The notes under the pieces were generated by a model. That model searched no databases. It was not told the origin of the DNA and saw only the letters and a program-made list of their open reading frames with translations. The translations under genes and the position numbers were made by a program. From Isosphaeraceae bacterium (GTDB taxonomy: Bacteria > Planctomycetota > Planctomycetia > Isosphaerales > Isosphaeraceae), in assembly GCA_026004735.1 (NCBI GenBank), contig BPJS01000001.1:992001-1056000 (forward strand): DNA of 64,000 nt, given 5' to 3'. Within the stretch, counting starts at the first letter, position 1; every line of letters starts with the position of its first letter. Shown here one piece after another: positions 17,291 to 25,866 of the stretch.

Positions 17291-17896
17291 TTGACAAAGC
17301 CCAACGACACCAGGATGTGCAGCCTCGTTGCCACGATGGCGTTCCTGAATCTGACCGCAATGGTGGCGACGGCGCACGCTCAGGTCCCGGTGACCACGTA
17401 TGGCGCTACTCCGACCATCTACAGCCGACCTTCGTCCGGCTACGTCGTCATGCGGCCCGTCGTCCCACAGCAGCCGGTCACCTATTATCGGCAACCGGTG
17501 ACCTATTATCAGCAGCCGGTGACCTATTATCAGCAGGCTCCCGTGGCTCAGCCGGCCGCTCCGGCTCAGCCGGCTGCTCCCGCCACGACGGGCGACGCCT
17601 ACGGCTTCACCAACTGGCTGAACGCCATCCGGGCCCAGTATGGTCTGCCCAGCGTTGCCTATGACGGCAACCTCGAAAGCTGGGCCGCCGCCAACAACGC
17701 CCAGCAGGCCGCCCGCGGCCTCGGTCATTTCGTCATGGGACCGGCCCGCAGGCAGAATTCGGCGATCGGCACAGCCGCTTCGATCGGCGCCCAATGGCTG
17801 GCCTCGCCGGCCCATCGTGCCGCTCTGCTCGATCCGTCCATCACCCGAATCGGGCTGGCCGGGCTTGGCGTCTACTGGACCTTCAACGCCTACTGA
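17291..17896 (+). CDS. Exported CAP-domain (SCP/PR-1-like) protein
   Basis: 201 residues. A signal peptide ends near TAHAQ (about residue 31). A linker with three copies of PVTYY and alternating PAAPAQPAAP follows (about 53-95). The C-terminal half is a short CAP domain: FTNWLNAIRAQYGLPSVAYD, then WAAANNAQQA, HFVMGP and LASPAHRAALLDPSITRIG. The GH.V/His pattern of the CAP cavity is only partly kept. CAP proteins are extracellular, with varied roles from peptidase-like to lipid binding. TTG at 17291 has GGGAG about 9 nt before it. ATG at 17315 is the alternative and would still give a signal peptide. The gene is followed by a perfect terminator hairpin. Confidence 0.8.
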   Translation: MTKPNDTRMCSLVATMAFLNLTAMVATAHAQVPVTTYGATPTIYSRPSSGYVVMRPVVPQQPVTYYRQPVTYYQQPVTYYQQAPVAQPAAPAQPAAPATTGDAYGFTNWLNAIRAQYGLPSVAYDGNLESWAAANNAQQAARGLGHFVMGPARRQNSAIGTAASIGAQWLASPAHRAALLDPSITRIGLAGLGVYWTFNAY

Positions 17897-18049
17897 CCGA
17901 TTCCTATCCTTCGAGCCGTTCGAGACCGATGCAGATCCCCGGGACGTCCGATCTGGGCACGAGGCCAACGGCCCCTCGATCTGGACGAAGGATCGGCATA
18001 ACCTCGTCTCTGCCAGGGTGACTCCCTCGGCGTTCACTGCGTAAGGCGT

Positions 18050-18077
18050 GTCCCTGCGGAACGGATTCCGCAGGGAC
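18050..18077. terminator. Perfect 12-bp stem hairpin between convergent genes
   Basis: GTCCCTGCGGAA and TTCCGCAGGGAC pair without mismatch around a CGGA tetraloop. The following bases (GTTGTCG) are only moderately T-rich. The site lies between the ends of the convergent CAP gene (17896) and DUF1080 gene (18103) and could terminate either. Confidence 0.7.
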
Positions 18078-18102
18078 GTTGTCGATCGCCCGCCCGCTCG
18101 AT

Positions 18103-18747
18103 TCACCGCAGTCTTCGTACTGTGATTTCCTTGAACAGCACCCGGCTCGCTGCGTCGTGATTCTGCAAGCCGATGTAGCCGCTGGTCGGCCGTGGACCCC
18201 GCTCCGGTTCATACTCCTTGGTCCGCTCGGGCACCGGGCCACGCGGATCAAATCGGCAAACCTCCACTCCGTTGACCCGGGCTGTCACCAGCTCGCCGTC
18301 AAGCGTGATCTCCAGCGTGTTCCATTCACCCACCTTGCCCGGTTGCTTCTCTGCCTTGGCTAGTGAGTAGACCGCTCCGGTCCGGTGAAACGCGTCGGCC
18401 GCGTCGCAAATCTGCACCTCATAGCCATGGTGCACGGCGTACCACTCGTCTTTGGGCCGGTCGGCGATCCGCACGAAGACCCCCGAATTGTCCTCGGGCC
18501 GGGTCGTCTGGTAGACGACCTTGATCACGCAATCTCCAAACCGTTCCCGGGTGTACCAGAGCAGCCCCATCCCCCCCTCGGTCCGGAGCACCCCATCCTC
18601 GAGCACAAACCGCCCCGGCCCGACATGCTCCCAACCCTCCAGCGAACGCCCGTCGAAGAGCACCGTCTCTTCCGATGCGCCCGCCGGCGCTCCCGTCCCC
18701 CAACCCAGCACCAGCCCGATTCCCACAACCACCCAGCTCGTTCTCAT
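18103..18747 (-). CDS. Exported DUF1080 (3-keto-disaccharide hydrolase-like) protein
   Basis: 214 residues with a signal peptide (hydrophobic VVVGIGLVLGWGTGAPAG, residues 6-23). The mature part is the DUF1080 jelly-roll: ETVLFDGRSLEGWEHVG at its start, then DNSGVFVRIADRP and GYEVQICD, WNTLEITLDGELV and a final SGYIGLQNH block. The domain has concanavalin-like topology, and some members act on 3-keto-glycosides. ATG at 18747 gives the signal peptide directly. The gene starts 77 bp after the end of the CDP-alcohol phosphatidyltransferase gene and may be its co-transcribed neighbour. It is 58% or so the size of large DUF1080 fusions, so it is a stand-alone domain. Confidence 0.88.
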   Translation of the reverse strand: MRTSWVVVGIGLVLGWGTGAPAGASEETVLFDGRSLEGWEHVGPGRFVLEDGVLRTEGGMGLLWYTRERFGDCVIKVVYQTTRPEDNSGVFVRIADRPKDEWYAVHHGYEVQICDAADAFHRTGAVYSLAKAEKQPGKVGEWNTLEITLDGELVTARVNGVEVCRFDPRGPVPERTKEYEPERGPRPTSGYIGLQNHDAASRVLFKEITVRRLR

Positions 18748-18824
18748 CGGCGTTGCGGCTCCTTGGCAGGTCTTCCGATCCTCAAAAGCCCTCAACGCCA
18801 TGACAGCCGGCCCTGGCAACCGCG

Positions 18825-19652
18825 TCAAGCGCTCGGCGGATCCCGAAACCAGGCCTCAAACTCGGCATCGGCCACCCCCGCTCGCACCCCTCGCCCCAAT
18901 CGTCCGATCGCCAGCCCCGGCGCCAGGACCGCCATACTCCCCGCATACACTTTCCAGGCCCACACCCACCCCCCACCATCGACCGCCGCCACCACCGCCA
19001 TCAGCGTCAGGATCATCAGAACCACATGCCCCTCGCACCACTTCAACAAAGCCCAACGCACCCGCCCCGGCCCGCCCCGAGGCCACCCTGGGGCCGGCGC
19101 CGGCCGTCCGCCCGAACCGCCATCCACCCGCCAACTCCGGCTCTCCCGCTTCAACCGTTGAAAAACCGCCTTGTACCGACAGTCATTGTGCAACGCCAGC
19201 CCTGCCCATCCCCACGCAATCAACGCTCCCGCCACGGCCCATCCCGTCCACCCCTCCCGAACCGCTAGCCCCAACCCCAGCGCAAACCCCAACGCCAGAT
19301 TCGCCATATGATGCATCCAATAATCAAAATAGACACCGGTCAACGTTTCACTTCGCCTCCAGCGTGCCACCTGTCCGTCCACATGGTCGAGCCAGAACGA
19401 CAGGTGGAGCAGACCCACGCCCGCGATCCAGCCGAGCCGCTCTCCGGTTCCCAGCATCACCGCGCCGATCAGCGCGGCGGCCAGCGCCAGCGCCGTGATC
19501 TGATGCGCCGTCAGACCCAGACGCACCATCAACCAAGTCCCATACACGGCCGTCGGCCGCGCCCATCGCCGCGCCAGCCAATTGCCGATCTCACGATGGT
19601 GCTGCTTCTGGACCCGCGCCTGCAGTTGTTCGAGCGTCGGCCTCTCGTTCAT
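18825..19652 (-). CDS. CDP-alcohol phosphatidyltransferase-family membrane protein
   Basis: 275 residues, several transmembrane segments. The family signature is D-x2-DG-x2-AR-x8-G-x3-D-x3-D. Here D89, D92, G93, A96, R97, G106 and D110 fit, but the last position is His114 instead of the Asp that serves as general base (sequence around it: GVYFDYWMHH). Members transfer a phospho-alcohol from a CDP carrier in the membrane. The change may alter or remove that reaction, or indicate a less-studied subfamily. Loop 173-196 is long and Gly/Pro/Arg-rich. The ATG overlaps the stop of the glycosyltransferase gene (ATGA), so it belongs to the same envelope operon. Confidence 0.8.
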   Translation of the reverse strand: MNERPTLEQLQARVQKQHHREIGNWLARRWARPTAVYGTWLMVRLGLTAHQITALALAAALIGAVMLGTGERLGWIAGVGLLHLSFWLDHVDGQVARWRRSETLTGVYFDYWMHHMANLALGFALGLGLAVREGWTGWAVAGALIAWGWAGLALHNDCRYKAVFQRLKRESRSWRVDGGSGGRPAPAPGWPRGGPGRVRWALLKWCEGHVVLMILTLMAVVAAVDGGGWVWAWKVYAGSMAVLAPGLAIGRLGRGVRAGVADAEFEAWFRDPPSA

Positions 19653-21493
19653 GGTGTTGGCCCCCCGGCCAGCCGATCCCACGCCGTCTCCTCCAACGCG
19701 TACACCGCATAACGCCGCACCACACCATCGGCGTCCCTCAGATCGGATCGATACTGAGGCCGCGCCCGCTCCAGCCAAGCCGCCAGCAGCCGCGACATCG
19801 TCGGGTCAAACTCGACCGCGTCTTCCGGCACCGGCGGGCAGAGCAGCAGGTGCGTAAAACCTCGTGCGCGCAACGCACGCACCACGTCTTCGGCCGTTCC
19901 GGTCAGCCCCGTCCGACGCCGATGCGCCAGCTCCATCGTGTAAGGACGCGTGAGATAAAATCCTCGATGGTCTTGTCCGATCACCCGGGCCGACTCCGGC
20001 AGATTCGCCGCCATCCAGCGGCCCACCACATACGTCGGCTCCCGACGCGCCAGGTAGCTCTCTACCGATTCTTGGCCAAGCAAAACTGGCATCCCGTGCC
20101 GTGCACGCGCCACGGACAGCGCCGCCTCGCCTCCGAGCACTCCCAAGATCAACACCCCGACGATCGCGCCGGCCCCCCGCGAACGCCTCACCGCCTCCCA
20201 CCCCACCCAGGCCGCCGCCACCGACCACGGACCCAACGCCGGCAGCAAAAACCTCATGCTTTGCCGCTGCGTCAGACAGATCACGACATACACCATCCCC
20301 AGCATCGTCAGCCCCACCACCGGCCGCGGCGGCCGCAACACCATCAGCCCCGGAAGCAACGCCAGATAGACCGGCCCGAATTGATGCGACACACTATCGA
20401 ACCGGTCCGGTTCCAGCGTCAGCGGCGCCAGAGCCGTCAGTAAGTTCAGCGGCGTCACCGCCAGCGGACGCTTGGCCGGCTCGAGCACCTCATCCAGCCC
20501 CGCGCCCCCAAAGAGGTGCCTGAAATACGGATGCACGGGATTTCCCGTACTCAACGCCGCTCGCACGTACCACGGCCCCCCCACCACCACAGCAACCAGA
20601 CCCGCCGCCGCTAGCTCACGCCCCGACCGTCGCCACCCCCAAACCAGCAGCATCCCACCCAGCACCGCCACCCAAACCAACGCCGGATACTTCACACCCA
20701 GCGCCAGCCCCGAGAGCAGGCCAGCCTGCAACGCCCGCCTGACTCCGGGCGACTCCCGCCACCGCACCACCGCCCACAGTGCCCCAGCACACGCCGCCGC
20801 CAGCGGCACGTCATTCAGCGGCGCCGACATCCCATTCGAGACCGCCGGAGCGAGCAACACCACCACACCCGCCCAGTCGGCCCTCCGGCCCAAAACCGGT
20901 CGGGCCAGGCCCACCGTCACTGCTGTCAACGCCACCCCGAACAGCCAGGTGACCAGCCGGCATGCCACCGGCCCCCCCCAGACCAGCGCCGGGACGTAGA
21001 GCAACTCCACCACGAGCGGATAGACCGTCTCATGCAGGTCCGGCTCGTAGACCAGCGCCGACCGTTCCAGAAACACCTTGGGAACCTGAAGGTGATAACA
21101 GAGCGCATCGCCGTCAGTCACCGGCGCCAGGGCCGTCAGCAACGTCCCGGCCAGCCCCATCGCGAGCAAACCCCTCGCCGCCCACCCTCCCCCCGTCAAA
21201 CCCCCGCGCCTCCAACCCAGCGGCCCACTCCCTGGATCGAGTCTGCGACTCACGATCGCCGCGACCAACCCCACCGCCGCCATCGCCGCTCCGATCGACA
21301 CTCCGTTGAGCCAGCCGGCCAACCCGAGCCCCAGCACGATCTGCGTGAGCACCCCCAGACCCAGCAACAGCCGGATCGCCCATACATCCACCCCCTCGCC
21401 AGCCTCTCGATCTAGCCGAAGCTGAATCGCACGCCCCGCCCCCAAGGCCCACAAACCCAGCGCTGCGACGACGACCAACTCACGCACCGGCAT
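19649..21493 (-). CDS. GT39-like polytopic glycosyltransferase (GT-C fold)
   Basis: 614 residues with about 11-13 transmembrane segments and a C-terminal extracytoplasmic domain. After the second or third TM the loop APVTDGDALCYHLQVPKVFL carries the acidic residues and the YHLQ pattern of dolichol-phosphate-mannose-type GT39/GT83 transferases. These use lipid-linked sugars outside the membrane. The C-terminal region (about 470-614) is soluble, Arg-rich and ends in a proline tail. It is translationally coupled to the phosphatidyltransferase downstream (4-bp overlap) and starts 9 bp after the flippase gene. The operon context suggests assembly of a surface glycan or glycolipid. The sugar is unknown. 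Confidence 0.85.
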   Translation of the reverse strand: MPVRELVVVAALGLWALGAGRAIQLRLDREAGEGVDVWAIRLLLGLGVLTQIVLGLGLAGWLNGVSIGAAMAAVGLVAAIVSRRLDPGSGPLGWRRGGLTGGGWAARGLLAMGLAGTLLTALAPVTDGDALCYHLQVPKVFLERSALVYEPDLHETVYPLVVELLYVPALVWGGPVACRLVTWLFGVALTAVTVGLARPVLGRRADWAGVVVLLAPAVSNGMSAPLNDVPLAAACAGALWAVVRWRESPGVRRALQAGLLSGLALGVKYPALVWVAVLGGMLLVWGWRRSGRELAAAGLVAVVVGGPWYVRAALSTGNPVHPYFRHLFGGAGLDEVLEPAKRPLAVTPLNLLTALAPLTLEPDRFDSVSHQFGPVYLALLPGLMVLRPPRPVVGLTMLGMVYVVICLTQRQSMRFLLPALGPWSVAAAWVGWEAVRRSRGAGAIVGVLILGVLGGEAALSVARARHGMPVLLGQESVESYLARREPTYVVGRWMAANLPESARVIGQDHRGFYLTRPYTMELAHRRRTGLTGTAEDVVRALRARGFTHLLLCPPVPEDAVEFDPTMSRLLAAWLERARPQYRSDLRDADGVVRRYAVYALEETAWDRLAGGPTP

Positions 21494-21502
21494 GATCGGA
21501 CC

Positions 21503-22984
21503 TCATCGCTCTCGGATCGTTGCCCAAGTTGCCGAAGTCGTCCGCCAGAGCGTCGCCGCCACGCCCCCGGTCACCACCAGGCCCCGCACCACCTCGCCCC
21601 AGACCCCTCCGCTGCCGGGCCAATCCGCATGCGCTGTCAGCAACGCCACGACCACAGGCCATCCGGCCGCCCGCGCGACTCGCCCCAGATGCTCCAGCCA
21701 CCCCGATCCGAACGCGGCCACCGCCACCGCGACATACAGAACGAACGCCCCGGCCGTCACTCCCCACGCCACGCCGACAAGCCCCCCCCACTTCAGCCCG
21801 GCCACCACGCCCGGCCCAAGCACGACCAACCCCGCCCCCGTCGCCGCCAGCAGCCGCCACGGTCGTTCGACCGCAATCAGCAGTTGCCGCGCCGGCCAGG
21901 CCAGCGCCAGCAATACCATCCCCGGCATCAGCGGTCGTAACGCCGCCAGCCCCTCTCGATAACCCGGCAACAAACCACCCAGGATCGGCGGCCCTACCAC
22001 ATACGCCACCGCCGACAAGCCAATCAGCACCGGCGCGATCACCTCCGCCGCCTGCGCCGCACGCAAGGCCACCCGCTTCGGATCCTCCGTCCGGCCCAGT
22101 TCCGCCCGGTAATACGGCTGCAACACCAGCGTGATCCGGCCCGCCAGATCCAGACTCCAGGCCGTCCCCATCCAGGCCACCGAATACAACCCCGCCAGCC
22201 GCTCCCCATCGTCGGCCAGGCTCAGCACCACAAACCGATCCCACCCCAACACACACCCAAACGCCGCCGTATTAGCCAGAATCGGCATCCCCAGCCGCAT
22301 CAGACGCCAAGCCAGACGCCCATCCCAGACCCACCTAAACCGCCACGGATGCTGCGCATGCAGATAGGCGATCTTCGCCCCCAAAATCACCCCAACCCCA
22401 CCCAACAACCCCCAAAACCCCGCCACCGCCAGCCCGCCCACCACCGCCACCGCCGAAACCAGCGACTCCAGCACATCCACCCGCGCAGTCAGCACAAACT
22501 CCCGCCGCGCCCGCAAGACGGCGATCAGAAACGTTTCATACCGCTTCAGCAGACACAGCCCGGCCATCGCCACCAGGCCCCAAGTCCACTCGGCCGCCAA
22601 CGCTGTCCCGGCCAACGCCGGCGCGCGCCAGGCCGCCCACATCACCAGCCCGAGCGCATAGACCAGACACGTCAGCGTATTCACCCCATACGCCACACAG
22701 GCCACCCGATCCGCCTCGGCCGTCTCGCCCCGCGCCTCCAACCGCGGAATCTCTTGGACCGCCCCCAGACTCACTCCCAGGCTCGTGCGGTTGGTGTTGT
22801 CGAGCACCATCCGCAATCCCGAGAAAACCCCCAGCCGAGCCGGATCAAGCCCCCACCGCAAGGCGAACGCGGTCGCAAGCCCCAGAACCCGCTCCACCTG
22901 CCCACCAACCGCAACCACCACCCCGTCGCGCACCCACGCGCTGCCCCATCCCCGCCAACCCGATCTCGCCCCCAGCGACGTCAC
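21503..22984 (-). CDS. Polysaccharide flippase-like (Wzx/MOP superfamily) membrane protein
   Basis: 493 residues, about 12-14 transmembrane helices in the MOP-exporter pattern. Near the N-terminus FSGLRMVLDNTNRTSLGVSL and later LRARREFVLTARVDVLES fit polysaccharide exporters of the RfbX/Wzx type. Such proteins flip undecaprenyl-linked oligosaccharides across the membrane. GTG at 22984 is chosen because it overlaps the stop of the methyltransferase gene (GTGA). An ATG at 22999 is also possible. A 9-bp gap follows before the glycosyltransferase gene, so all five genes form one transcription unit. Confidence 0.8.
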   Translation of the reverse strand: MTSLGARSGWRGWGSAWVRDGVVVAVGGQVERVLGLATAFALRWGLDPARLGVFSGLRMVLDNTNRTSLGVSLGAVQEIPRLEARGETAEADRVACVAYGVNTLTCLVYALGLVMWAAWRAPALAGTALAAEWTWGLVAMAGLCLLKRYETFLIAVLRARREFVLTARVDVLESLVSAVAVVGGLAVAGFWGLLGGVGVILGAKIAYLHAQHPWRFRWVWDGRLAWRLMRLGMPILANTAAFGCVLGWDRFVVLSLADDGERLAGLYSVAWMGTAWSLDLAGRITLVLQPYYRAELGRTEDPKRVALRAAQAAEVIAPVLIGLSAVAYVVGPPILGGLLPGYREGLAALRPLMPGMVLLALAWPARQLLIAVERPWRLLAATGAGLVVLGPGVVAGLKWGGLVGVAWGVTAGAFVLYVAVAVAAFGSGWLEHLGRVARAAGWPVVVALLTAHADWPGSGGVWGEVVRGLVVTGGVAATLWRTTSATWATIRER

Positions 22985-23682
22985 AGCGCGGCCACGCAAA
23001 ACTGCGTCGCCGGCTCGTCCTGGCCGACGACCGGGATCGGACCTTCCTCGACCAGCTCGATTCCACGCGCCCGGTACCAGGCCGCCGTGTCATACCCAAA
23101 CCGGTTGTAGCTGACGTTCACATCTTCGTTGTGTACCGCCCACCGCCGCGCTACCCGGACAATTTCCTCCCGGATCCGCTCGGCCCGCCGCGGCGGATTG
23201 TGCAAGATCACCGCCGAGGTCAGGACCAGATCAAACGCATCATCCCCGAACGGCAGCCGTTCCCCACTGGCCAACACCAGGGTTACACCCCGAAGCCCGG
23301 ACAGGTACTCCCGACCCAGCGCCAACTGGCTCGGGCTGAAGTCGATCCCCACCAGCCACGCATCGGTCCGCCCACGCAACGCCCGAAGCTGCTTCCCATA
23401 CCCACAACCGACCTCGAGCACCGTACGCGCCGCGTAGCTCGCCACCCGCTCGGCAAGCCACTCCGATCGCGCCGTACGCCCCGGCTGCCCCTCCTGCTCT
23501 CGGAAGTAATCAAGCCCGCCTCGGTGGGTCCAATATGCTCGCACGTCGCCATACACCAACCGCCGCTTCAACTCCGGCCACGGCGACAGCGTCCGACGCA
23601 ACAGCTTGTGCCAGGCGTACCGCGGTCCCCGCTCCCTGAGCGCTCGCCAGGCCCGAACCGGCAGCCTCGCCTCCGTCGTCAT
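22981..23682 (-). CDS. Class I SAM-dependent methyltransferase
   Basis: 233 residues, cytosolic. Motif I is VLEVGCGYGKQL (about residues 90-101), followed by WLVGIDFSPSQL and the later FDLVLTSAVILHN (motif IV region). This is the fold used for O-, N- or C-methylation of sugars and lipids. In front of a flippase and glycosyltransferase it is probably a glycan-modifying enzyme. ATG at 23682 is preferred over an in-frame ATG at 23970. Two SD-like AGGAGG/GGAGG stretches lie within 22 nt of it. The N-terminal part (RAWRALRERGPRYAWHKLL) is Arg/Trp-rich. First gene of the 23.7-18.1 kb minus-strand operon. Confidence 0.87.
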   Translation of the reverse strand: MTTEARLPVRAWRALRERGPRYAWHKLLRRTLSPWPELKRRLVYGDVRAYWTHRGGLDYFREQEGQPGRTARSEWLAERVASYAARTVLEVGCGYGKQLRALRGRTDAWLVGIDFSPSQLALGREYLSGLRGVTLVLASGERLPFGDDAFDLVLTSAVILHNPPRRAERIREEIVRVARRWAVHNEDVNVSYNRFGYDTAAWYRARGIELVEEGPIPVVGQDEPATQFCVAAL

Positions 23683-23938
23683 CCCTGGCCTCCGGACCTC
23701 CTTGTCCTCTCTTCCGGTTGACTCCCAACCGCGGCTCATCTTAGCCCTGGCGCCTCGTCGGTCAAGCCGAGCCAGCCTGCTAAGTCGTTTCCTGGGATCG
23801 CCGCATCCCCAACCCTCAATATGGCTTCGGTGCCAATGGCGACGCCCCGCGATCGACTCGCTTTGGCCCGCTCCTATAATCCCTTTACCCCCATGTAACG
23901 GTCGTGTTCGTCGTCTGGATCGAGAAGGATCAACGCGG

Positions 23939-24490
23939 ATGGGTGTCGGCTCGCAGCGGACCAAAGTCAATGACCTGCTGTTTCAGGTCTTCGATCGCGC
24001 CATCCATCCCGAGTGGCTCCCCGAACGCGCCCACCGCCGGATCAACCGCGACGGCTGGGAGGCTGATCTCCGCCTCCTCGACGGCGGCCATGCCGTCACC
24101 TGGGCCTACGGACCGCACCGCCTGACCGAGATCCTCAGCCCCGCCGACTTACCCCTGCCCGACCTAGTCGCTTTGTTCCGATCGCAAGTTCGCTACGAGA
24201 AGACGGCCCGGCTCAACCCCGCCCCTGGTCTCGAATACCAAACCTCGGTCGAAGCCGAACGCGTCGAACCCGAAGTCTTCATCCACCTCTACGCGGAACT
24301 GACCCTCGACGCCCGCCGCAGCGGGATCGCTTACCGCGAAAATCCCGCCAATCGCTTCCTCACCCCCCGACTCAGCCACCTGACCTTCGACGCGCGGCCC
24401 CGCGGCCTCGCCGTCCAGACCGTCCACACCTTCCCCGACGAACGCGCCATCGTCCGCGTCCAATCCCTCTTCGAACGAACCAAAGCCTGA
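23939..24490 (+). CDS. DUF2617-like hypothetical protein
   Basis: 183 residues, probably cytosolic, without signal or membrane segments. VNDLLFQVFDRAIHPE near the start, HAVTWAYGPHRLTEIL in the middle and VQTVHTFPDERAIVRVQSLF at the end resemble planctomycete members of DUF2617, a family of unknown function. The assignment rests on memory of the pattern and was not checked by search. ATG at 23939 is used because the frame upstream of it looks non-coding. The gene is isolated: 256 bp separate it from the divergent methyltransferase, and 150 bp from the convergent DUF1080 gene at 24641. Confidence 0.7.
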   Translation: MGVGSQRTKVNDLLFQVFDRAIHPEWLPERAHRRINRDGWEADLRLLDGGHAVTWAYGPHRLTEILSPADLPLPDLVALFRSQVRYEKTARLNPAPGLEYQTSVEAERVEPEVFIHLYAELTLDARRSGIAYRENPANRFLTPRLSHLTFDARPRGLAVQTVHTFPDERAIVRVQSLFERTKA

Positions 24491-24640
24491 GCTTCGCTCG
24501 GATGGCGTCCCGGTACCGCCGTCCGTTCGGCCGTCGATGGCAGGCGAGTATCGTCTCGGGCCAATGTTCGCGGGGCAATCATTGGCGCCTGAGGTGTCAC
24601 CCAAACCGGCCGGCGTTCCCGGCTGCCGACTGCGCGTCAC

Positions 24641-25390
24641 TCAACCCGCGCGCGGCGACGGCTTCTCGATCATCCAGATATTGCGGTACTGGACCGGATC
24701 TCCGTGATCCTGCAAATGGATCGGCCCGGGCGTACTCGGGTCGCCACCCAACCCGGCCCGGGTGTTGTCGACCGGGATCTCCTGGTCCTGGTGAATCGTC
24801 ACGCCGTTGTGGACCACCGTGATTCGGGCTGGTCGCACTTTCTGGCCGTCACGAAATTCCGGCGGCCAGAAGTCGATCTCGTAGGTCTGCCAGACCGTCG
24901 GCGCCTTGCAGGCGTTGACCCGCGGCTTCGCCACCTCGTAGATCGCCCCGCAATCGGTGTCCCCGCTCTCGATCCCATAACTGTCGAGGACCTGAACCTC
25001 ATAACGCCCCTGGAGATAGACCCCCGAATTGCCGCGCGCCTGGCCGCGGTCGTTCGGTTCATAGGGACAGCGAAACTCGACGTGCAGGTGAACCGGACCG
25101 CTGATGAGCCGCTTGCTCTTGATGCCTCCGCCGGAGACCTCCATCGCCCCGCCCTCGACCAGCTTCCACCGAGCCGGACTGCCGTCCAGACTCGTCCACT
25201 CCTCCAGCGTCCGGCCATCAAACAAGACGATGGCCCCCTCAGGCGGAGGCGTCGAAGCCGCGTCCACGGTGTCTTCCGCCCGCGCCACCTTCAAGCCCGC
25301 AATCCCCTCATATTGCGCCTTCGCGGAGCCGCTCACCGCACCCAGCACGATCAGGCCCAATCCCAACGCCCGCAGCTTCGCCCCGTTCAT
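24641..25390 (-). CDS. Exported DUF1080 (3-keto-disaccharide hydrolase-like) protein, second copy
   Basis: 249 residues. The signal peptide (MNGAKLRALGLGLIVLGAVS, cleavage near SAKA) is followed by a short linker and the DUF1080 domain: GAIVLFDGRTLEEWTSLDG, HLHVEFRCPYEP, GNSGVYLQGRYEVQVLDSYG, TYEIDFWPPEFRDGQKV and GPIHLQDHGDPVQYRNIWM. The last blocks are those of the classic secreted DUF1080 of planctomycetes. Compared with the copy at 18103 it keeps the LQDHGDPVQYRN ending, so the two are probably different subfamilies. It is a single gene with no near neighbour on its strand. Confidence 0.9.
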   Translation of the reverse strand: MNGAKLRALGLGLIVLGAVSGSAKAQYEGIAGLKVARAEDTVDAASTPPPEGAIVLFDGRTLEEWTSLDGSPARWKLVEGGAMEVSGGGIKSKRLISGPVHLHVEFRCPYEPNDRGQARGNSGVYLQGRYEVQVLDSYGIESGDTDCGAIYEVAKPRVNACKAPTVWQTYEIDFWPPEFRDGQKVRPARITVVHNGVTIHQDQEIPVDNTRAGLGGDPSTPGPIHLQDHGDPVQYRNIWMIEKPSPRAG

Positions 25391-25866
25391 CCGTTAAGTT
25401 CCTTGGGGTTCCCTAGACGGACCGGTCTTCGGCCAACCAACCCGTTCTCAGACCAGCATCCTGAAGCTTCCCCGCGGCGCGGTCAATCGTCTGTCCCCCG
25501 GGTTGGTTCAACCGGCAGCAACCGCACAGGCTGCGTTCCCCGCCGGCTCGGTGTCGTGCACGGCTCTTTCCAGCGGACCCAGCCGGGCCTCTTCACCGAT
25601 CAAGTTTCCGCTGCCAGCCCACCCGATCGCCCTCGGGCCACTCCTTCTCAGGAAAAAACGCGACTCCGGCGACGATCCCCCGATCCGCCCTAAGTGGCGA
25701 TCCAATCAATGGTCCGTGGTGCCAGGGGGCCGTCGCTCGCTCGCGAACTGCCGGGACCCCCATTGGCGGCCTTCCAGGTGAGCGGTAAGTTCGTACCAAT
25801 CGGTCAGAAATCGTCACGCCGGGGGCCGTTTCCCCGGCGTTCCGGTACGCGGGAGACAACCCTCCG
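25391..25866. other. Intergenic stretch with a leader hairpin, no gene supported
   Basis: 476 bp between divergent genes. The open frames here lack domains and have shadow-like composition. Its right end carries the hairpin described next and a GGGAG ribosome site for the downstream gene. No consensus promoter was found by eye. Confidence 0.5.
25816..25840 (+). promoter_or_regulatory. Hairpin in the leader of the ADP-ribosylglycohydrolase gene
   Basis: ACGCCGGGG and CCCCGGCGT form a perfect 9-bp stem around a 7-nt loop, ending 26 bp before the ATG. It lacks a U tract, so it is not a simple terminator. A role in leader stability or translation is possible but untested. Confidence 0.35.
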
